Assembly: GCF_963674565.1 (NCBI RefSeq)
Contig: NZ_OY771430.1
Span: 5,456,001 to 5,520,000 of the forward strand
From: an uncultured Carboxylicivirga sp.
GTDB taxonomy: Bacteria; Bacteroidota; Bacteroidia; Bacteroidales; Marinilabiliaceae
DNA: 64,000 nucleotides
Direction of reading: 5' to 3'
Part shown: piece after piece, positions 33,681 to 43,171 of the stretch
Layout: the number at the start of each line of letters is the position of its first letter
Numbering within the stretch: the first letter of the stretch is position 1
Notes under the pieces: generated by a model
What the model saw: the letters and a program-made list of their open reading frames with translations, nothing else
Database searches by the model: none
Told to the model about the DNA's origin: nothing
Program-made: the position numbers and the translations under genes

Positions 33681-35684
33681 ATGGAAAAGATTGTAATTAT
33701 TGGAGGAGTTGCTGCCGGAGCTACGGCAGCCGCAAAGGCAAGAAGATTATCACCAGATGCTCAAATCACAATGTTGGAAGCTGGTCCGGATGTTTCTTTT
33801 GCCAATTGCGGCTTACCTTATTATATAGCTGGAGATATTGAAAATCGCTCAAGCTTAATTTTACAAAGTCCTGATAGTTTTAAAGAGCAATACGATGTGG
33901 ATGTTTATATTCATACGCTTGTAACATCAATTAATAAAGACGGACATATTGTAAATACGATGGATACCCGTGACGGATCTAAGAAACAATATGAATATAC
34001 AAAACTGATTCTGGCTCAGGGCGGTCGTCCTATTCAACCTGATTTGCCGGGAGCAGATTATGACCATGTATTCAGCTTATGGACGCTGGAGGATATGGAC
34101 AAGATTGATAATCATCTGAAACATGAAGATCCTAAAACTGCTGTTGTTGTTGGTGGTGGATTTATTGGTTTGGAAATGGTTGAGGCCTTGGTAAAGCGTG
34201 GATTGAAAGTACATGTTGTTGAGAAGATGCCTCATGTTATGTCGCTGATGGATGCCGAAACTGCGGGATTTATCACACGTGAATTGCATTCTTATGGCGT
34301 AGGAGTTCATACAGAAACAGGAGTTGTAAAGATCAATGCTAACTCGGTAGAATTGGATAACGGCAAGAAGCTGGATGCAGATATGGTTCTGTTGTCAATT
34401 GGAGTACGTCCAACATTACAACTGGCTATTGATGCAGGATTATCAATTGGTGAAGCTGGTGGGTTATTGGTTAATGAGTACCTGCAAACATCAGATAAAG
34501 ATATTTATGCTGCCGGTGATATGGTAGAGATCGAACATCGTGTAAGCGGTAAGAAGGTTCGAATTCCGTTGGCCGGACCAGCAAACCGTCAGGGACGTAT
34601 AGCTGCTGAAAATGCACTTGGAGGAAAACATGCTTATCAGGGTGCAATAGGAACATCAGTTGTGAGAGTTTTTGAAGCTGTTGCCGGAATCACAGGAATG
34701 TCATTGAAACAGGCTAAGGCTGCTGGCATTGATGCTGATGCAGTAGTAGTTCATAAAGAACATCATACGTCTTATTATCCTGGTGCAGAAACTGTTTCGG
34801 TCATGGTTATTTACGATCGCCAAACAGGTGTTGTTATTGGTGGACAAACAGCAGGTTACAAAGGAGCTGATAAACGTTTGGATGTATTAGCAACAGCTGC
34901 TGCAGCAAAAATAAAAGTGAGTGATATCGCTGATATGGACTTTGCGTATTCACCTCCGATTGGAACCGCCAATGATGCGATGAATATGGCAGCCTATACA
35001 GCTGAGAATAAAATGTCGGGTTTCAGTCCGAGCTTATTGGTTTCGGAATTAGATGAGTTTATTGAAGGTAAGCGTTTGATTGTATTGGATGTACGTGATG
35101 TATTCGCATTCCAGAAGAGTAATTTAAAAGGAGCACATCACCTTCCATTGGAGATGTTATCTCAAAATTTACATGCTATTCCAAAAGAAGTACCAATTGT
35201 GGTATATGATGAAACTGGTAAAAAAGGTCATCAGGCTTTGCGCACTTTAAAAAATGCTGGCTTTGAAGAAGTTTACAATATTTCCGGAGGTCATACTTCA
35301 TTGCAACGTCACGCTATGGCTGTCGGATTTAAAAACTTCCATGTTGAATTATTACCTGTTGAGAAAAAGAATATTCATCAAAAAGAAGAATCAACCGAAG
35401 TTGAAAGTAACAAGAATGTAAGTCAGGATGAATTGGCCCGTTTGGTAGTGGATGTTCGTACGCCGGGTGAGTTCAGGTCAGGAGCATTCCCTGAAGCTGT
35501 AAATATTCCTTTGGATGATATCATGTCGGGTAAAGGTGATTTAGGAGATAATACAGACAGAGAAATCATTGTTTATTGTGCTTCTGGTGCGCGATCGGCT
35601 TATGCGCAGCAGGTGTTAAAGCAGCGAGGATATACCAATGTGAAAAACGGTGGCGGTATAGCTGCAATGATGTCACGCATGTAA
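33681..35684 (+). CDS. CoA-disulfide reductase-like FAD enzyme with two rhodanese domains
   Basis: A 667-residue flavoprotein. The N-terminal FAD-binding motif is IIGGVAAGATAAAKA; the single redox cysteine is in SFANCGLPYY (Cys43), as in CoA-disulfide/persulfide reductases; NAD(P)H binding is at VVVGGGFIGLEMVEAL. The dimerisation domain ends near residue 450. Two rhodanese domains follow: the first (about 460-550) has no cysteine in its loop (YDETGKKG), the second (about 575-667) has the active VYCASGARSA. This resembles polysulfide/CoA persulfide reductases (Npsr-type), with an extra dead rhodanese. It likely handles sulfane sulfur using NADH. Divergent Crp-type regulator upstream; Crp/Fnr gene downstream. 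Confidence 0.92.
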   Translation: MEKIVIIGGVAAGATAAAKARRLSPDAQITMLEAGPDVSFANCGLPYYIAGDIENRSSLILQSPDSFKEQYDVDVYIHTLVTSINKDGHIVNTMDTRDGSKKQYEYTKLILAQGGRPIQPDLPGADYDHVFSLWTLEDMDKIDNHLKHEDPKTAVVVGGGFIGLEMVEALVKRGLKVHVVEKMPHVMSLMDAETAGFITRELHSYGVGVHTETGVVKINANSVELDNGKKLDADMVLLSIGVRPTLQLAIDAGLSIGEAGGLLVNEYLQTSDKDIYAAGDMVEIEHRVSGKKVRIPLAGPANRQGRIAAENALGGKHAYQGAIGTSVVRVFEAVAGITGMSLKQAKAAGIDADAVVVHKEHHTSYYPGAETVSVMVIYDRQTGVVIGGQTAGYKGADKRLDVLATAAAAKIKVSDIADMDFAYSPPIGTANDAMNMAAYTAENKMSGFSPSLLVSELDEFIEGKRLIVLDVRDVFAFQKSNLKGAHHLPLEMLSQNLHAIPKEVPIVVYDETGKKGHQALRTLKNAGFEEVYNISGGHTSLQRHAMAVGFKNFHVELLPVEKKNIHQKEESTEVESNKNVSQDELARLVVDVRTPGEFRSGAFPEAVNIPLDDIMSGKGDLGDNTDREIIVYCASGARSAYAQQVLKQRGYTNVKNGGGIAAMMSRM

Positions 35685-35712
35685 AAATTGATTTAATCTG
35701 CTTTAGTAAATC

Positions 35713-35751
35713 TGGCCACTGGTTCTTTATAAGACTAGTGGCCATTTTTTT
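35713..35751 (+). terminator. Intrinsic terminator after the oxidoreductase gene
   Basis: The stem TGGCCACT / AGTGGCCA is followed by a run of seven T starting at 35745. Confidence 0.85.
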
Positions 35752-35819
35752 ATCCTTTTTATTTTATGCTTGCAAAGCTGCATCAATAATTATACTTTCG
35801 AAAGCAAGCTGATTAGCCT

Positions 35820-36461
35820 ATGTTATTGACCGAATCTATTAAAACCAATTTTCCTGTTTTTGCTGAGGATGATTTACTCAGTGAAATGGAAAAGTATTGT
35901 GTTGTCAAAAATCTGGAAGTCGGAAAAAGTCTGATTGATATAGGAGAGGAGGTCATGTTCGTCCCATTAATTATGAAGGGAACGGTTAAAGTAGTCAGAG
36001 AAGATGCTGATGGAAATGAGTTGCTTCTGTATTATTTGAATCAGGGTGATACCTGTGCTTCTTTACTCACATGCTGTATGAATAAAACACTTAGTGAAGT
36101 AAAGGTAACAGTATTGGATGATGTCAGTGTTTTAATGGTGCCCATCCGTATTATGGATGAATGGATGAGAAAATATACTACCTGGCGTAATTTTGTTATG
36201 TTATCGTATCGCCAAAGGATGGAACAATTGCTGGTAACAATTGACAGCATTGCCTTTAAAAAAATGGATGAACGACTTTTGTTGTATCTGCAACAACGTT
36301 CTTCTGAGTTAAATACTCATATTCTTTGCGGTACACATCAGGAAATTGCTGATGATTTGCATACTTCACGTGAGGTGATATCGCGATTATTGAAACAACT
36401 GGAAAGAATGGGTCGAATCAATCTGTCAAGAAATAAAATTGAAATTATTTCTCTTGTGTGA
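35820..36461 (+). CDS. Crp/Fnr-family transcriptional regulator
   Basis: A 213-residue regulator with an N-terminal cyclic-nucleotide-binding-like roll (about 15-120, including KSLIDIGEEVMFVPLIMKGTV) and a C-terminal HTH with GTHQEIADDLHTSREVISRLL. A cysteine-rich stretch D-T-C-A-S-L-L-T-C-C-M (residues 77-86) may sense oxidants or bind a metal; this is speculation. It lies after a terminator behind the double-rhodanese oxidoreductase. The family often regulates sulfur, nitrogen or oxygen stress genes, which fits the neighbourhood. Confidence 0.9.
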   Translation: MLLTESIKTNFPVFAEDDLLSEMEKYCVVKNLEVGKSLIDIGEEVMFVPLIMKGTVKVVREDADGNELLLYYLNQGDTCASLLTCCMNKTLSEVKVTVLDDVSVLMVPIRIMDEWMRKYTTWRNFVMLSYRQRMEQLLVTIDSIAFKKMDERLLLYLQQRSSELNTHILCGTHQEIADDLHTSREVISRLLKQLERMGRINLSRNKIEIISLV

Positions 36462-36579
36462 TCAGAAGCACAAATTAAGTGTTTTTACCTTCTTACTTTT
36501 ATAAAGCCAATGAAACTTACAACGATCAGTAAGTAGTAGAATATGCCTGAGTTTTAACTCGGTCTTTTTCAGTAGACAT

Positions 36580-36616
36580 AACGCGGATTAGGTAACTGAT
36601 CCGCGTTAATCTTTTT
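36580..36616. terminator. Stem-loop terminator between converging genes
   Basis: The stem AACGCGGAT / ATCCGCGTT (36580-36607) is followed on the plus strand by AATCTTTTTT. It overlaps the stop codon of the minus-strand methylase gene and can serve the upstream plus-strand regulator. A weaker hairpin with a TCTTTTT tail lies at 36546-36568. Confidence 0.65.
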
Positions 36617-37601
36617 TATCGATAACTTCCATATTCAATGTTCCGCCTAAATCTGATTCTTTCTTTTCACAGATCCATATGCTTCTGGCAAATTTTGCTT
36701 TTCCACTTTTCTTAACTGTACAATAATCCGAAACGATTAGTCCTGCATTGGTAATAATTTCCCTAATATCAGTAATGGATACAATAATAATTCGATCTGC
36801 TATTTTAGTTGTTGACTCAATAATATGTTGAGTTGTATCATCACCTGGATTGCTAAAAATATTGTATGGTAAGTCAATAATGGCGGCATCATAGATGTTA
36901 GCAATGTCTTTTATATCGGAGCGGTAAACATTAGCAGTGTAGTTAAAATGCGAAAGGTTAGTGCGGGCCTGTCTACAAACCTTCCAGTTAATATCACATC
37001 CTTCAATAGTATTTCCTGCAAAACAGGCTTCTAACATTATTGTGCCAACGCCACAACAAGTATCCAGTATTTTTCTTTCTGTATTGGTTTGTGTAGCAAT
37101 GTTGACAAGAGCTTTGGCAATATTGATATTAATAGAATTACTGTAAGAAAATGGCTTTTGTTTGTGTTTTTGCCATTCAAGGTTATTCCTCGTTAATGTG
37201 CCAAAATACCAAACGCTCTTATAATGACATAGTGCATAGGTTATTGCAGGTTTATAATACTCTGGGGTGCCATTGATAGAATAGCCAATATCTTTTAGTT
37301 TCTCAAGTCTTTTGGAATACTCAGTTGTATCTCCATCCAAAACAATGTATTCAACCTTAAAGTTATCGATGCATATTTTCTCATTTTTAATTTTTGTTAT
37401 GAGAGTTGAATAATCATCAGCTTGTAAGAGGATATCCATTCTTTTTTGTATAAATGCGCTGATGGATGGTTCAATTTTTTTATCTGATAAAAGGAGTTTA
37501 TTCTTTTCTTTTTGATTAAAAATATAATTCGATTCGAGTTTGCATAAGTCACTTTCAGTATTGTCGTATATAAAGAAGTATAGATAATTGTTTTTAAGCA
37601 T
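36606..37601 (-). CDS. Trm11/UPF0020-like RNA N2-methyltransferase-type protein
   Basis: A 331-residue SAM-dependent methyltransferase. The C-terminal Rossmann domain has motif I LDTCCGVGTIMLEACF (residues 179-193), GCDIN (201-205) and the catalytic DLPYN (243-247) of amino-methylating enzymes. Preceding it is KPFSYSNSININIAKALVNIA, which matches the region before motif I in Trm11-like tRNA guanine N2-methylases. The N-terminal ~150 residues are weakly conserved and do not clearly show a THUMP domain. The likely substrate is tRNA; DNA or other RNA cannot be excluded. It is monocistronic. Confidence 0.75.
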   Translation of the reverse strand: MLKNNYLYFFIYDNTESDLCKLESNYIFNQKEKNKLLLSDKKIEPSISAFIQKRMDILLQADDYSTLITKIKNEKICIDNFKVEYIVLDGDTTEYSKRLEKLKDIGYSINGTPEYYKPAITYALCHYKSVWYFGTLTRNNLEWQKHKQKPFSYSNSININIAKALVNIATQTNTERKILDTCCGVGTIMLEACFAGNTIEGCDINWKVCRQARTNLSHFNYTANVYRSDIKDIANIYDAAIIDLPYNIFSNPGDDTTQHIIESTTKIADRIIIVSITDIREIITNAGLIVSDYCTVKKSGKAKFARSIWICEKKESDLGGTLNMEVIDKKD

Positions 37602-37784
37602 TTTCTGTATTTAAGATCCTCTAATCAGAATTGATTTGCAATAATACTAATATTTGTTGATGAGCTAGATGTTCTATTTATGGATCTTACAGAGATGCCC
37701 AATCATGGAAAAGGGATTTGGCAGAAATAGCGCATCCCTGAAATTTTATAAAATTATAGATTATGGATTTCATAGCACCAAAAA

Positions 37785-37808
37785 AGCCCGCAAGAAAAAA
37801 TGCGGGCT
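37785..37808 (-). terminator. Intrinsic terminator of the metallopeptidase gene
   Basis: Read on the minus strand, the stem AGCCCGCA / TGCGGGCT is followed by a T-run, 25 bases after the stop codon of the M49-like gene. Confidence 0.9.
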
Positions 37809-37832
37809 AAAGTATAATGCTATTCTAAAATC

Positions 37833-39470
37833 TTATAATCCAATCACTGAAGGACCTTGTTCAAAAACAATATCAACAGGAATACCTGCTTCTTCAATTC
37901 TATCAAGATCTTTTTGTAATTGAGGACGGATGGTGCCCATTTCGGCCAAAGTTTGTTGAGCTTTTTCGTAATCACCATCACCTTGAATGGTTAATATATC
38001 TGCAGAAAGACTATTCATCGCTTCTGTCATCTTTTCGAAATCAACAGTATAAAAACCTGTTACTTCATTATAACTGAATGCACCTCTTTCCTTAAAATAG
38101 TTAAAACGCATCATGTTGGCTTTTCCGTGAGCACTGGCAGCTCCAAAACGCACTGAACGGAAGATACCTGCCATAAAAGTGACGTAATTGTCCATTAAAT
38201 CTGTTTCTGGTAACTCACCCATTTTTACCAGTTCGCTCACCATAAACAATCCAAGTATATCAGCTTTAGCTTCCTCCATCGATGAATAAGTTTCTTTTAA
38301 TGCTTCGCGCACACCGCCTTTATCATTTATCGTTTCTTTAATACCCAATCCATGAGCAACTTCATGGAACATAGTGTTTTCAAAAAAAGCATTGAATTTA
38401 ACATGTTCCTGCTGAGCCGGATCAATTACTACTTTACTGATTGGAATTAAAATCTTTTCAAATTTAGCCTGCATCGAGTTCTTCAATTGAAGTTTGCGGC
38501 TTCCTTTAGTAACATGTACCTCCGGATCATTAGGGAGGTTAATGGCTATGGTTTTACTTCCTGCATTACAATCACCGGCGTAGAATAATGCATCGTAAGC
38601 TCCCAAATCACTGTCGCTTCCCGGACTTTCCTGTTTGTATGCTTCATCAACCGGAAGTGATTTTTGTAAATCGGGAAGAAGAGCTGCAAAACGGGTTAAT
38701 TTATCCGACCATTCTTTGTCTTTAACCAAAATATAAGCTTCAAAAGCAGCTTTGTATCCATACAACGCATCTTCGTAGTTCTCGATTGGACCCACCACAA
38801 AATCAATGGTGTTGGTTTTCATGTCCATCCATGCCATGTCACTGGCCTGATACTCATTGGTAAGAAGAGCCTCTGATCGTAACTCCAGATATTTTTTCAA
38901 TCCTTCATCTTCAGCTAAAGCAGCAGCTTTTAGTAATAATTCAGACACTTTGGTTAGTTCTTCTTTATAAGCTTCGCTATAAGGTATAACTTCCAGGTTA
39001 CCCTTTTCATTACGTTTGATAACGGTATATAAATCATCTTTCTTATCAGCATCCAAAGCTTCAAACTCTTCTTTGGTCATATCTTTAGGGTAGAAACAGG
39101 CACCAGCTGGTTTTGTGCCAATATCAGCCACGAAAGGTTTATTATCATCCAGTCTTTCCCATGGACCGTAGTTTATCTTCAAAAATTTCTTTAAGGTTTC
39201 ATCCTGAGTGTTGCTAAGTAACTCATTTTTATCGCCCCAGGCTTGTTTCCAGAATAAATCATCCATAATTTGAGCAGCCTCAAATAATAAGGGAAGCATT
39301 TGCTTTTCTTTTTCAGTAAGCTGGTTTAAATCAGTTGTTAATTCAAAAGGGATAAAATTATCAACCTTTTTTTGTAATTCCGGATCAGATGAAACGTACA
39401 TTTTTGATGGTTTTTGATTACATGCACTTAGCATCAATAATGCCAATAATGGTAATAAAAGTTTATTCAT
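37833..39470 (-). CDS. Zinc metallopeptidase lipoprotein, DPP III (M49)-like
   Basis: A 545-residue protein with a lipoprotein signal ending L-M-L-S-A-C (Cys17). The zinc site is FHEVAHGLG (His369, Glu370, His373) with a third ligand likely in SMEEAKADILGL (Glu399/400), the arrangement of dipeptidyl-peptidase III-like enzymes, although true DPP III has H-E-x-x-G-H. The helical N-terminal half (about 40-280) is long. It probably trims short peptides on the cell envelope. The gene stands alone, with a strong terminator. Assignment to the M49 clan is by motif and length; the family includes proteins mislabelled as Zn-dependent hydrolases. Confidence 0.8.
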   Translation of the reverse strand: MNKLLLPLLALLMLSACNQKPSKMYVSSDPELQKKVDNFIPFELTTDLNQLTEKEKQMLPLLFEAAQIMDDLFWKQAWGDKNELLSNTQDETLKKFLKINYGPWERLDDNKPFVADIGTKPAGACFYPKDMTKEEFEALDADKKDDLYTVIKRNEKGNLEVIPYSEAYKEELTKVSELLLKAAALAEDEGLKKYLELRSEALLTNEYQASDMAWMDMKTNTIDFVVGPIENYEDALYGYKAAFEAYILVKDKEWSDKLTRFAALLPDLQKSLPVDEAYKQESPGSDSDLGAYDALFYAGDCNAGSKTIAINLPNDPEVHVTKGSRKLQLKNSMQAKFEKILIPISKVVIDPAQQEHVKFNAFFENTMFHEVAHGLGIKETINDKGGVREALKETYSSMEEAKADILGLFMVSELVKMGELPETDLMDNYVTFMAGIFRSVRFGAASAHGKANMMRFNYFKERGAFSYNEVTGFYTVDFEKMTEAMNSLSADILTIQGDGDYEKAQQTLAEMGTIRPQLQKDLDRIEEAGIPVDIVFEQGPSVIGL

Positions 39471-39620
39471 GATTGTATACTTTTTTAGGTGTTGTGTTAT
39501 TCTTCAGTCTCTTTTCTAAGAAGATATTTTGTATTCGAAATTACATAAACACGAAATGGTATACAAACATGTATACCATTTTACCAGTGTTATTATGACC
39601 TTATAAATGCTGGTTCAGAA

Positions 39621-41033
39621 TTATTGTTGGGTTGACGCTTTACTTTGCAATAATTCTTCTAATCGCTCAATTTGGCTTTGTTTATTTACTTCTCTCAGGT
39701 TACGTGCGGTTTCTGTGAAGTATTGATGTTTTGTGATGAAGTCAAGTTGCAGCTGATTCCATTCATCAATAGTACCTATCATATCTCTTTCTTTTAACTC
39801 CCTATACAAAGTGTTGGAGACAGGAATAAAATCGCTTCTTCCAAGATAATCGAGATCTGAATCGCAAATCACCTGTTCCATCAGGTTTTTGGGTTCAGGA
39901 GGAAATTTGGTCGACATAATCAGGTTACATACTTTATCAATCAAATCTTCCGGGTAGTTGTAACTGCCTAGTATCTCGCGGGCAATGTAAGTACCGTGTA
40001 ATTCATGTTCTTTGTAGTTACGAGTGTGTCCCGAATCATGAAAAAGGCCGGCTAATTTTAATATTAGTATTTCTTCTTCACTAAGGTTTTCGGCCCACCC
40101 AATTAGCTCTACTTCAGTAATTACGTCGATGGTATGTTTTATATTATGGTAGTACAGGTTTGTTGGTAATTTCTGTTCCATCAGATCAAGCACTTCTTCC
40201 TGCAAATCCATAAACTGGATTAAACCATATTTTGTGTTATACTTTCGGTTGGGGAGGATACCTTTTCCATTAACTGAAAGTTCAGGCAATATTCCTCCAA
40301 CTAAAAACATATCTAACAGTCCCTTGTATTTAGCTGGTATTTGTCCGCTTTTATTTAGTGTAAAGAACTCTTTTACCAGCTCATAAGTCATATTCGAAAT
40401 ATTAATACAACCTGTTGGACAGGCCATTCCAACTCTTGATGTGAAATTTACATTTTCACCGGTGAGATTATAGGGTAGTTTCTTTCTTCCTGTTGGTTCT
40501 CCTAAAACAGGTCCTGTATGTATTCCGATACTTATATTCCAGAAAGGGCGATGAACTCCTTCAACGCGACAATCAAGAATAACTTTTCGCATTTCAAGCG
40601 CCGTATTAATAACATCAATGGGGTTTGTATGGTTTTCTTCCAAAACACCACCTGCATACAGGAATGTGTCGCCAATGGTTTTAACTTTTAAAACGCCATA
40701 TTTGCGTGCAATCTCATCGAACTTAAGGTATACTTCGTCAAGAGCATCAACTAATTCCTGAGCACGGGGATGGCCATTTAGCTTTTTAAATCCCTTAACA
40801 GTTGCATAAAGAATTGATACCATTTTGAAGCGCTTCACTTTGCGGCGTCGCGTACTTTTTAATTCCTGATCAATATCTTTTTGTGAATATTTAGCTAAAA
40901 GGTTATGATATTTCTCGTTTTGATGTTGCAGATCCTCGTACCATCCCATCCAGCCTTTCAACTGTTCATTCAGTTCCTTATTTCGGTTGGCAAGTTTTGT
41001 TATTCTTTCTATGTAACTATCAATGCTTTCCAT
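39621..41033 (-). CDS. Nucleotide cyclase-HD domain fusion protein
   Basis: A 470-residue protein. A short N-terminal coiled coil (about 10-60) is followed by a class III adenylate/guanylate cyclase domain (about 70-230) and an HD phosphohydrolase domain (about 290-420; YHNIKHTIDV, LFHDSGH). In the cyclase, the second metal Asp is kept in KTIGDTFLYAGG (Asp122), as is the N-F-T-S-R loop, but the first metal Asp is replaced by Thr78 in LYATVKGF. Joining a cyclase with an HD hydrolase in one chain would allow both synthesis and breakdown of a cyclic nucleotide, or regulation of the hydrolase by a degenerate cyclase. Both are inference. No membrane segment. Confidence 0.88.
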   Translation of the reverse strand: MESIDSYIERITKLANRNKELNEQLKGWMGWYEDLQHQNEKYHNLLAKYSQKDIDQELKSTRRRKVKRFKMVSILYATVKGFKKLNGHPRAQELVDALDEVYLKFDEIARKYGVLKVKTIGDTFLYAGGVLEENHTNPIDVINTALEMRKVILDCRVEGVHRPFWNISIGIHTGPVLGEPTGRKKLPYNLTGENVNFTSRVGMACPTGCINISNMTYELVKEFFTLNKSGQIPAKYKGLLDMFLVGGILPELSVNGKGILPNRKYNTKYGLIQFMDLQEEVLDLMEQKLPTNLYYHNIKHTIDVITEVELIGWAENLSEEEILILKLAGLFHDSGHTRNYKEHELHGTYIAREILGSYNYPEDLIDKVCNLIMSTKFPPEPKNLMEQVICDSDLDYLGRSDFIPVSNTLYRELKERDMIGTIDEWNQLQLDFITKHQYFTETARNLREVNKQSQIERLEELLQSKASTQQ

Positions 41034-41204
41034 ATTGTTAATGAGGATTTGTTGGGCGTTTAAAAATATCTTTCCGGCGCTACAATAATTAATTTACGAT
41101 GTTTTTATAAAAAATTTATGCTTTGGTTTAATGGTTACGTTGATAAATTGAAAATGTTATTCTAATTTAGATTTAATCTGAGAATGCCATTAAAATTTTG
41201 ATCA

Positions 41205-42044
41205 ATGAAATACTTTCTACCATTAATAATCATATCGGTTTTTGTAATAAGTGATGGGGTTTGTGCACAAGAACTAAACAGAATTTGGTCTTCCGAAGCA
41301 ATTTTAGATGTACCCGAATCAGTTTTGTATTCACCTGTTCATCAATGTTTGTTTGTATCCAATGTTTCTGGTAAACCTTCAGAGAAGGATGGTCAGGGAA
41401 TGGTTTCAGTTTTGGATGTTGATGGAAATATTAAAGAACTGAATTGGGTGAGCGGGTTAAGTGCTCCTAAAGGAATGGCAGCTGATTCAACTTATTTATA
41501 TGTTTCTGATATTAACGAATTGGTGATTATTGATATTCGTTTAAAACAGATACATGATCGGATTAAAAAAGATGATGCAAAATTTTTAAATGATGTTGCC
41601 ATCAATAATCATGGCGATGTTTTTGTTTCAGATATGACATCAAATCGAATATTAAAACTGAAAGACGGCATGTTGAAAATATGGTTGGAAGGACCAATGC
41701 TGAATAGTGTTAATGGTTTGTTTTGTGAAGGTGATGATATGATTGTAGGTACAGCTGATCAAATTCTTAAGGTAAGTATGGTTGATCAGTCATATGAAGT
41801 TTTGTTTGATGAGACAGTCGCTGTAGATGGTATTGAGTCAGATGGGAATAGTGGATATTACTTTTCATCATGGAAAGGATTATTATATCATGCTAATCCG
41901 GGCGAAGCGCCTGTTTTATTAATGGATACCTCGGAAGATGAGATTAATTGCGCTGATATTGGCTACGATCCAATTTCAAAAATCATCTATGTTCCTACTT
42001 TTTTCGATAACAGGGTTGTTGCTTATCGTTGGGGTAAGTTATAA
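41205..42044 (+). CDS. Secreted SMP-30/gluconolactonase-like beta-propeller protein
   Basis: A 279-residue protein with a signal peptide (cleavage near V-C-A-Q, residue 22). Repeated blades such as VPESVLYSPVHQCLFVSNVSG, GLSAPKGMAADSTYLYVSDIN and FLNDVAINNHGDVFVSDMTSN fit a six-bladed SMP-30/NHL-type propeller with a divalent metal site. Substrate unknown. It overlaps the 3' end of miaA by 6 bases in convergent orientation. The upstream region is AT-rich with no clear regulatory site. Confidence 0.85.
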   Translation: MKYFLPLIIISVFVISDGVCAQELNRIWSSEAILDVPESVLYSPVHQCLFVSNVSGKPSEKDGQGMVSVLDVDGNIKELNWVSGLSAPKGMAADSTYLYVSDINELVIIDIRLKQIHDRIKKDDAKFLNDVAINNHGDVFVSDMTSNRILKLKDGMLKIWLEGPMLNSVNGLFCEGDDMIVGTADQILKVSMVDQSYEVLFDETVAVDGIESDGNSGYYFSSWKGLLYHANPGEAPVLLMDTSEDEINCADIGYDPISKIIYVPTFFDNRVVAYRWGKL

Positions 42045-42974
42045 TGTTTTACCTAAAAGTTTTAATACTCTATCCGTTCTTTGATCAATGGGTTCAAATG
42101 CATCTACCCAATGAATGGTTGCACCTTTTCGTTCCATTCCTCTATACCATGTCATTTGGCGCTTAGCAAATTGATGTATGGCAACATTCAATTTATCAAA
42201 CATTTCCTGAAAGGTTAGTTCACCAATAATGTGGAGTGTAAGATATTTATATTCTAGGCCATAATATATCAGGTCATGAGGATCGACTCCTTTGTCAATT
42301 AACTGACGGACTTCATCAAGCATACCTTCGTCTAGTCTTTTCTTTAAGCGATCAGTAATCTTTTTTCTTCTTGCGTTTCTGTCAATATTAACTCCAATTA
42401 TAAGAGGATTAACTTCCGGTAGATCAAGTTCAATTTTCGGATGATCCTGATAATAGGTTTCAATTTCAATTGCCCTGATGGCTCTTGCTACGGTCTCTAA
42501 ATCTGTTTGATTGTGTAATGATTTAAACGACTGCAGTATCTCTGTTAATTCTTCGATTGTTTTTCCTTCGAGTTGTGTCCGTAATGCATCATTGTTAGGC
42601 ACATTAATCAACTTGTATTTATTAAGCACCGATTCAATATACATTCCTGTACCACCGCACATAATCGGAAAGTGGTTGTTCTGCTGTACTTTTTCAAATG
42701 CTTTGAAAAAATCAGCCTGGTATTCAAAAACATTGTATTTGTAGCCAGCATCAACAATATCAATTAAGTGATAAGGGATGGATACACCATTAATGGTATA
42801 ATCTTCAAGGTCTTTACCGGTTCCTAAATCCATACCTTTATATACCTGGCGAGAATCAGCACTTATGATTTCTCCTTCAAGTTTTTTTGCAAGATGTGTG
42901 GCAAAAGTGGTCTTGCCAGATGCAGTTGGACCTAATATTACTAATAAATTGTATGGTGTATTGCTTGCAGACAT
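42039..42974 (-). CDS. miaA: tRNA dimethylallyltransferase
   Basis: A 311-residue enzyme that adds a dimethylallyl group to A37 of UNN-reading tRNAs. Walker A is ILGPTASGKTT (near residues 13-22), followed by ISADSRQVYKGMDLGTGK (Asp as catalytic base) and the specificity loop HHLIDIV-like HLIDIVDAG. CGGTGMYIESVL and the QFAKRQMTWYRG motif near the C-terminus (tRNA binding) are present. Length is typical. It is convergent with the SMP-30-like gene, overlapping by 6 bases, and so leaves no room for a terminator between them. Confidence 0.97.
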   Translation of the reverse strand: MSASNTPYNLLVILGPTASGKTTFATHLAKKLEGEIISADSRQVYKGMDLGTGKDLEDYTINGVSIPYHLIDIVDAGYKYNVFEYQADFFKAFEKVQQNNHFPIMCGGTGMYIESVLNKYKLINVPNNDALRTQLEGKTIEELTEILQSFKSLHNQTDLETVARAIRAIEIETYYQDHPKIELDLPEVNPLIIGVNIDRNARRKKITDRLKKRLDEGMLDEVRQLIDKGVDPHDLIYYGLEYKYLTLHIIGELTFQEMFDKLNVAIHQFAKRQMTWYRGMERKGATIHWVDAFEPIDQRTDRVLKLLGKTL

Positions 42975-43171
42975 ATGAATGTTTTAACACCGTAAAACTA
43001 CGTTATTTTTAAGGTAAATAAAACCCGACAATTCCTGACTAAGATTACAAAATGTAACTGCAGGTTAGTCTTAGTTCGTTTTAGGATTCAAATGCTATAT
43101 CAAAATTTTGTTATTTTTGTCAGTGAAGTCAACCAGTAGACTATAAAGAAATCAATATCAATTGAGGTCAT

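Noticed and set aside
37669..37923. An 84-codon plus-strand ORF between the methylase and metallopeptidase genes
   Set aside because: It runs through the minus-strand terminator hairpin and into the 3' end of the metallopeptidase gene, and has no recognisable features.
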